From Azorhizobium sp965227945 (GTDB taxonomy: Bacteria > Pseudomonadota > Alphaproteobacteria > Rhizobiales > Xanthobacteraceae): a stretch of DNA of 64,000 bases. The stretch covers positions 3,348,001 to 3,412,000 of the forward strand of contig CBDDGQ010000006.1 of the NCBI GenBank assembly GCA_965227945.1, written 5' to 3'. Positions within the stretch are counted from its first letter, which is position 1. Each line of letters starts with the position of its first letter. The notes under the pieces are model-generated. The model saw nothing but the letters and a program-made list of their open reading frames with translations, was not told the DNA's origin and made no database searches. The translations under genes were made by a program, and so were the position numbers. Shown one piece after another: positions 60,769 to 64,000 of this stretch.

Positions 60769-61569
60769 ATGTACGCCTTCGACTATCAGCGGCCCACCGC
60801 CATTGACGACGCCCTCACGCTGTTGCGCAGCGTGGAGGAGCCCAAGGTGCTGGCGGGTGGCCAGACCTTGTTGCCCACCTTGAAGCAGCGTCTCGCCCAG
60901 CCGGGCACCCTCGTCGATCTGGCCCGCATTCCGGGGCTTGCGGCCATCGAACGTCGGGCGGAGGGGGTGTCCATCGGCGCCATGGCACGCCATGCGGATG
61001 TGGCCACGTCCTCCGTGGTGCGGGAGGTGATCCCGGCCTTGGCGGAACTGGCCGGGGTGATCGGCGATCCGGCGGTGCGCAATCGCGGCACGTTGGGGGG
61101 CTCCATCGCCAACAATGATCCCACCGCCGATTATCCGGCCGCCTGCCTCGCCTTGGGGGCGACCATCATGACCAGCGCGCGGCATCTGTCCTCGGACGAT
61201 TTCTTCACCGGCCTGTTCGAGACGGCGCTGGCGGAGGACGAGTTGGTGCTGGCGGTGGACTTTCCCGCGCCGGCCCTCGCGGGCTATGCCAAGTTTCGCA
61301 ATCCCGCGTCGCGCTATGCCATGGCTGGCGTCTTCGTGGCCCAGGGCCCGGCCGGTCTGCGCGTGGCCGTGACCGGCGCCGGACAGAGCGGCGTGTTCCG
61401 CTGGCACGCGGCTGAAGAGGCCCTGGCCGCCGATTTCCGGCCGGAAAGCCTGGCGGATGTCCCGCTGGATCCGGCCGAGATGATGGCAGATCTGCATGGG
61501 AGCGCGGACTATAGAACGCATTTGGTTAAAGTCATGGCAAAGCACGCAGTGGTTGCGGCGTTGCGGTAG
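60769..61569 (+). CDS. coxM: Molybdenum hydroxylase FAD subunit (CoxM-like)
   Basis: A 266-residue FAD-binding subunit. The FAD motifs VLAGGQTLLPTLKQRLAQPGTLVDLARIPGL and AVRNRGTLGGSIANNDPTADYPAACLALGATI are textbook for CoxM-type subunits; the C-terminal CO_deh_flav_C domain follows (YAKFRNPASRYAMAGVFVA). It takes electrons from CoxS and passes them to an acceptor. It starts 116 bases after coxL and completes the three-subunit enzyme. Confidence 0.95.
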   Translation: MYAFDYQRPTAIDDALTLLRSVEEPKVLAGGQTLLPTLKQRLAQPGTLVDLARIPGLAAIERRAEGVSIGAMARHADVATSSVVREVIPALAELAGVIGDPAVRNRGTLGGSIANNDPTADYPAACLALGATIMTSARHLSSDDFFTGLFETALAEDELVLAVDFPAPALAGYAKFRNPASRYAMAGVFVAQGPAGLRVAVTGAGQSGVFRWHAAEEALAADFRPESLADVPLDPAEMMADLHGSADYRTHLVKVMAKHAVVAALR

Positions 61570-61683
61570 AAGGGTGCCGAAAAGGGCGCTGTTCCACGCC
61601 AATTCATCATAAGTCGTCAGAATTTCATGGTTTTCTTGGAAAGAGAGGTCGTATCGTACTCAGGCGCCTAAAGGGGGGTCCAT

Positions 61684-62523
61684 ATGGCGTCGAGTTCCGT
61701 TCCAGATGTTGTGGAGTTCGCTCTGGCGTTGCTTGCGTCGGGCGCACTCGCTGGGTTGCTCGCTGGTCTCTTCGGGGCCAGCGGGGGGTTGGTGATTGTT
61801 CCCGTGCTTCACCCGCTCTTCACGACCTTGGGGATGCATAACAGCATCGTTGTGCATATGGCCGCCGGCATGTCCTTGGCCCTTGTGGCCCTGACGGCTG
61901 GTCGGGCGGTGCTGCTTCACCGGTCCGAAAGGGCCGCGACGCGCGTATGGCTCTGGCCCATTCCGGCCGGAGCGGTGGCCGCCAGCGTGGTCGTGGCGGC
62001 GTTGCCCGGCCCCCAGACCGAAATCGTCTTCACGGTGGCGGTACTCGCGGGGGCGATGAAGATGCTGTTCTTCGGTGCGTCCGTGCCCTTTTCCGTGCTC
62101 GCTGGCGCCGGCGGCGGGGTGATGGCGGGCGACGGTGCCCTGGCCGGAATGGCCGATCGGGACGTCGCGCCGTTCGGACGCGACGTTGCGGCGTCCATCG
62201 GTCCGCGCTGCCGCGCCACCTTGGATCGCCTGCGCCGCGTGGTGGATTGGTGTGGCCACTCGCCCGCGGTGATTTGCGCCCTCATGGCCATTCCTGGCGC
62301 CTTGGGACTGGCTATGGCGGGATTTGGCGAACCGCGCCTGCCGACCGGCCTGGCCGGTTATTTCAATGCCCTGGGGGTGCTGGTCATTCTGATCACCGCC
62401 ACCGTGCTGGCGCCGGTGGGTGCCGAACTCTCCGGCCAGTTTCCCAAGCGGGTGCTGGAGGTGAGCTTTGGCGCCTTCCTGCTTTTGGTGGCCAGCGAAT
62501 TCGCCGTCTCGCTGCTGTCGTGA
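61684..62523 (+). CDS. TauE/SafE-like membrane protein with atypical centre
   Basis: A 279-residue protein placed in the TSUP/TauE family by its first half (ALAGLLAGLFGASGGLVIVPVLHPLF re-entrant motif, NSIVVHMAAGMSLALVALTAGRAVLLHRS) and last quarter (LPTGLAGYFNALGVLVILITATVLAPVGAEL ... FGAFLLLVASEFAVSLL). The second re-entrant motif, expected as G-x-G-G-G in the middle, is replaced by a hydrophilic, Arg/Asp-rich segment (about residues 155-195: MADRDVAPFGRDVAASIGPRCRATLDRLRRVVDWC) that would not span a membrane. The change may reflect decay or a local rearrangement. Its place between coxM and coxD is unusual; TauE proteins export sulfur compounds or organic anions. Confidence 0.65.
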   Translation: MASSSVPDVVEFALALLASGALAGLLAGLFGASGGLVIVPVLHPLFTTLGMHNSIVVHMAAGMSLALVALTAGRAVLLHRSERAATRVWLWPIPAGAVAASVVVAALPGPQTEIVFTVAVLAGAMKMLFFGASVPFSVLAGAGGGVMAGDGALAGMADRDVAPFGRDVAASIGPRCRATLDRLRRVVDWCGHSPAVICALMAIPGALGLAMAGFGEPRLPTGLAGYFNALGVLVILITATVLAPVGAELSGQFPKRVLEVSFGAFLLLVASEFAVSLLS

Positions 62524-62582
62524 ATTGACATCGGACTGCGCGGAGGCTTTCGGCGCCGGGCATCCCGCAGTAAAGCTGGGGG

Positions 62583-63509
<927 letters not shown>

Positions 63510-63540
63510 CCGGCGGTCCAATCCGGGCCCGGCCCTGACC

Positions 63541-64000
63541 ATGACCGGGGAACGGCTGGCCCAGAACATCCTGTATTTCGGCCGGGCCTTACGCGCCGCC
63601 GGGCTGGCGGTGGGGCCGGGCACGGTGCTGGATGCAGCCGAGGCGGTGCGTCTGGCCGGGCTGGGCAGCCGGGAAGATCTCTATTGGACCTTGCATGCGG
63701 TCTTCGTTTCCCGCCGCGAGGACCATGCGGTGTTCGACCAGGCCTTTCACCTGTTCTGGCGCCGCCGCTCCGGCGCCGACAAGCTGATGGCGTTGCTCTC
63801 GCCGGTGGCGGTGCCGGTGGCGCCCGCGCCACCCCAGCCCGGCCTGCGGCGGGTGGAGGAGGCCTTTGCCTCTGGCGTCCAAAAGCCGAAGCCCGAGGCG
63901 CCGCCGGAGATGGAGGTGGACGCCCGCCTCACCGCCTCCGATGCCGATGTGCTGCGCACCCGCGACTTCGCCCAGATGAGTGCCGCGGAACTGGCAGAGG
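63541..64000 (+). CDS. coxE: CoxE-like VWA-domain protein (5' part)
   Basis: The frame starts at ATG 63541 and runs open to the window edge: at least 153 residues. It begins ERLAQNILYFGRALRAAGLAVGPGTVLDAAEAVRLAGLGSREDLYWTLHAVFVSRREDHAVFDQAFHLFWRRR, the usual start of CoxE/COG3552 proteins; the VWA domain itself lies beyond the edge. CoxE works with CoxD in metal-cofactor maturation of CODH. It begins 31 bases after coxD, so the genes are likely cotranscribed. Confidence 0.9.
   Translation, partial: MTGERLAQNILYFGRALRAAGLAVGPGTVLDAAEAVRLAGLGSREDLYWTLHAVFVSRREDHAVFDQAFHLFWRRRSGADKLMALLSPVAVPVAPAPPQPGLRRVEEAFASGVQKPKPEAPPEMEVDARLTASDADVLRTRDFAQMSAAELAE

Overview
The window is high-GC DNA (coding DNA roughly two-thirds G+C by eye) with dense, mostly short-gapped genes, Shine-Dalgarno starts and frequent ATGA/TGATG overlaps. 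Gene content (aa3-type oxidase cluster with ctaB/ctaG/SURF1/DUF983, IalB protein, DUF1127 protein, plant-type GshA, liv operons, cox-type molybdenum hydroxylase genes, a FeSII-like ferredoxin) fits an alphaproteobacterium of the Rhizobiales. A metabolically versatile, possibly diazotrophic Xanthobacteraceae-like organism is my best inference, not something proved by the sequence. I recognised no rRNA, tRNA, CRISPR array, transposase or prophage.

Left part (1-13.1 kb): accessory catabolism. A histidinol-dehydrogenase-like C-terminus and an SDR converge on a taurine/aromatic-type ABC importer (two permeases, ATPase, periplasmic protein) preceded by a GntR/FCD regulator. Divergent from the regulator are an LVIVD-repeat protein, a CobW-type GTPase and a truncated NAD-binding dehydrogenase, followed by a LysR regulator, a flavin reductase, a Gfo/Idh/MocA oxidoreductase and an MHS-family proton symporter. 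The substrate is unknown.

13.4-17.2 kb: envelope and stress genes. These are an L,D-transpeptidase-fold lipoprotein with an altered active-site motif, an Ohr peroxidase behind a near-perfect OhrR box, an exported protein, and a FeSII (Shethna II)-like ferredoxin next to a rubrerythrin-like ferritin. 17.2-27.6 kb: a fatty-acid beta-oxidation block (SCP2-like protein, FadE-like dehydrogenase, FadN-type bifunctional enzyme, thiolase, MerR regulator, divergent FadL-like porin, acyl-CoA ligase). Two nearly identical 14-bp sites, one at the merR start and one before the porin, suggest a local regulon.

27.7-36.9 kb: housekeeping and membrane genes (AI-2E-type permease, glutamate-cysteine ligase, LysR, DUF1127 protein, DUF937 protein, MATE exporter, Kef-type K+/H+ antiporter, IalB protein). 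37.4-44.4 kb: the cytochrome aa3 oxidase operon coxB-coxA-ctaB-(small TM protein)-ctaG-coxC-DUF983-SURF1, preceded by a perfect FNR/FixK box. 44.5-49.4 kb: a DadA-like oxidase, a small membrane protein, a P1-family peptidase, CcdA and a GT90-like glycosyltransferase.

Right part (49.5-64 kb): a complete liv-type ABC operon with an extra small membrane protein, then a cox-type molybdenum hydroxylase island (coxG, coxS, coxL, coxM, a TauE-like protein, coxD, coxE cut by the window end). CoxL carries the AYRGAGR motif of form II proteins, so true CO dehydrogenase activity is doubtful. A lower-GC gentisate-dioxygenase-like cupin gene on the opposite strand interrupts this island. Uptake by liv, hydroxylation by the Mo enzyme and ring cleavage by the cupin would make a coherent but unproven catabolic unit.
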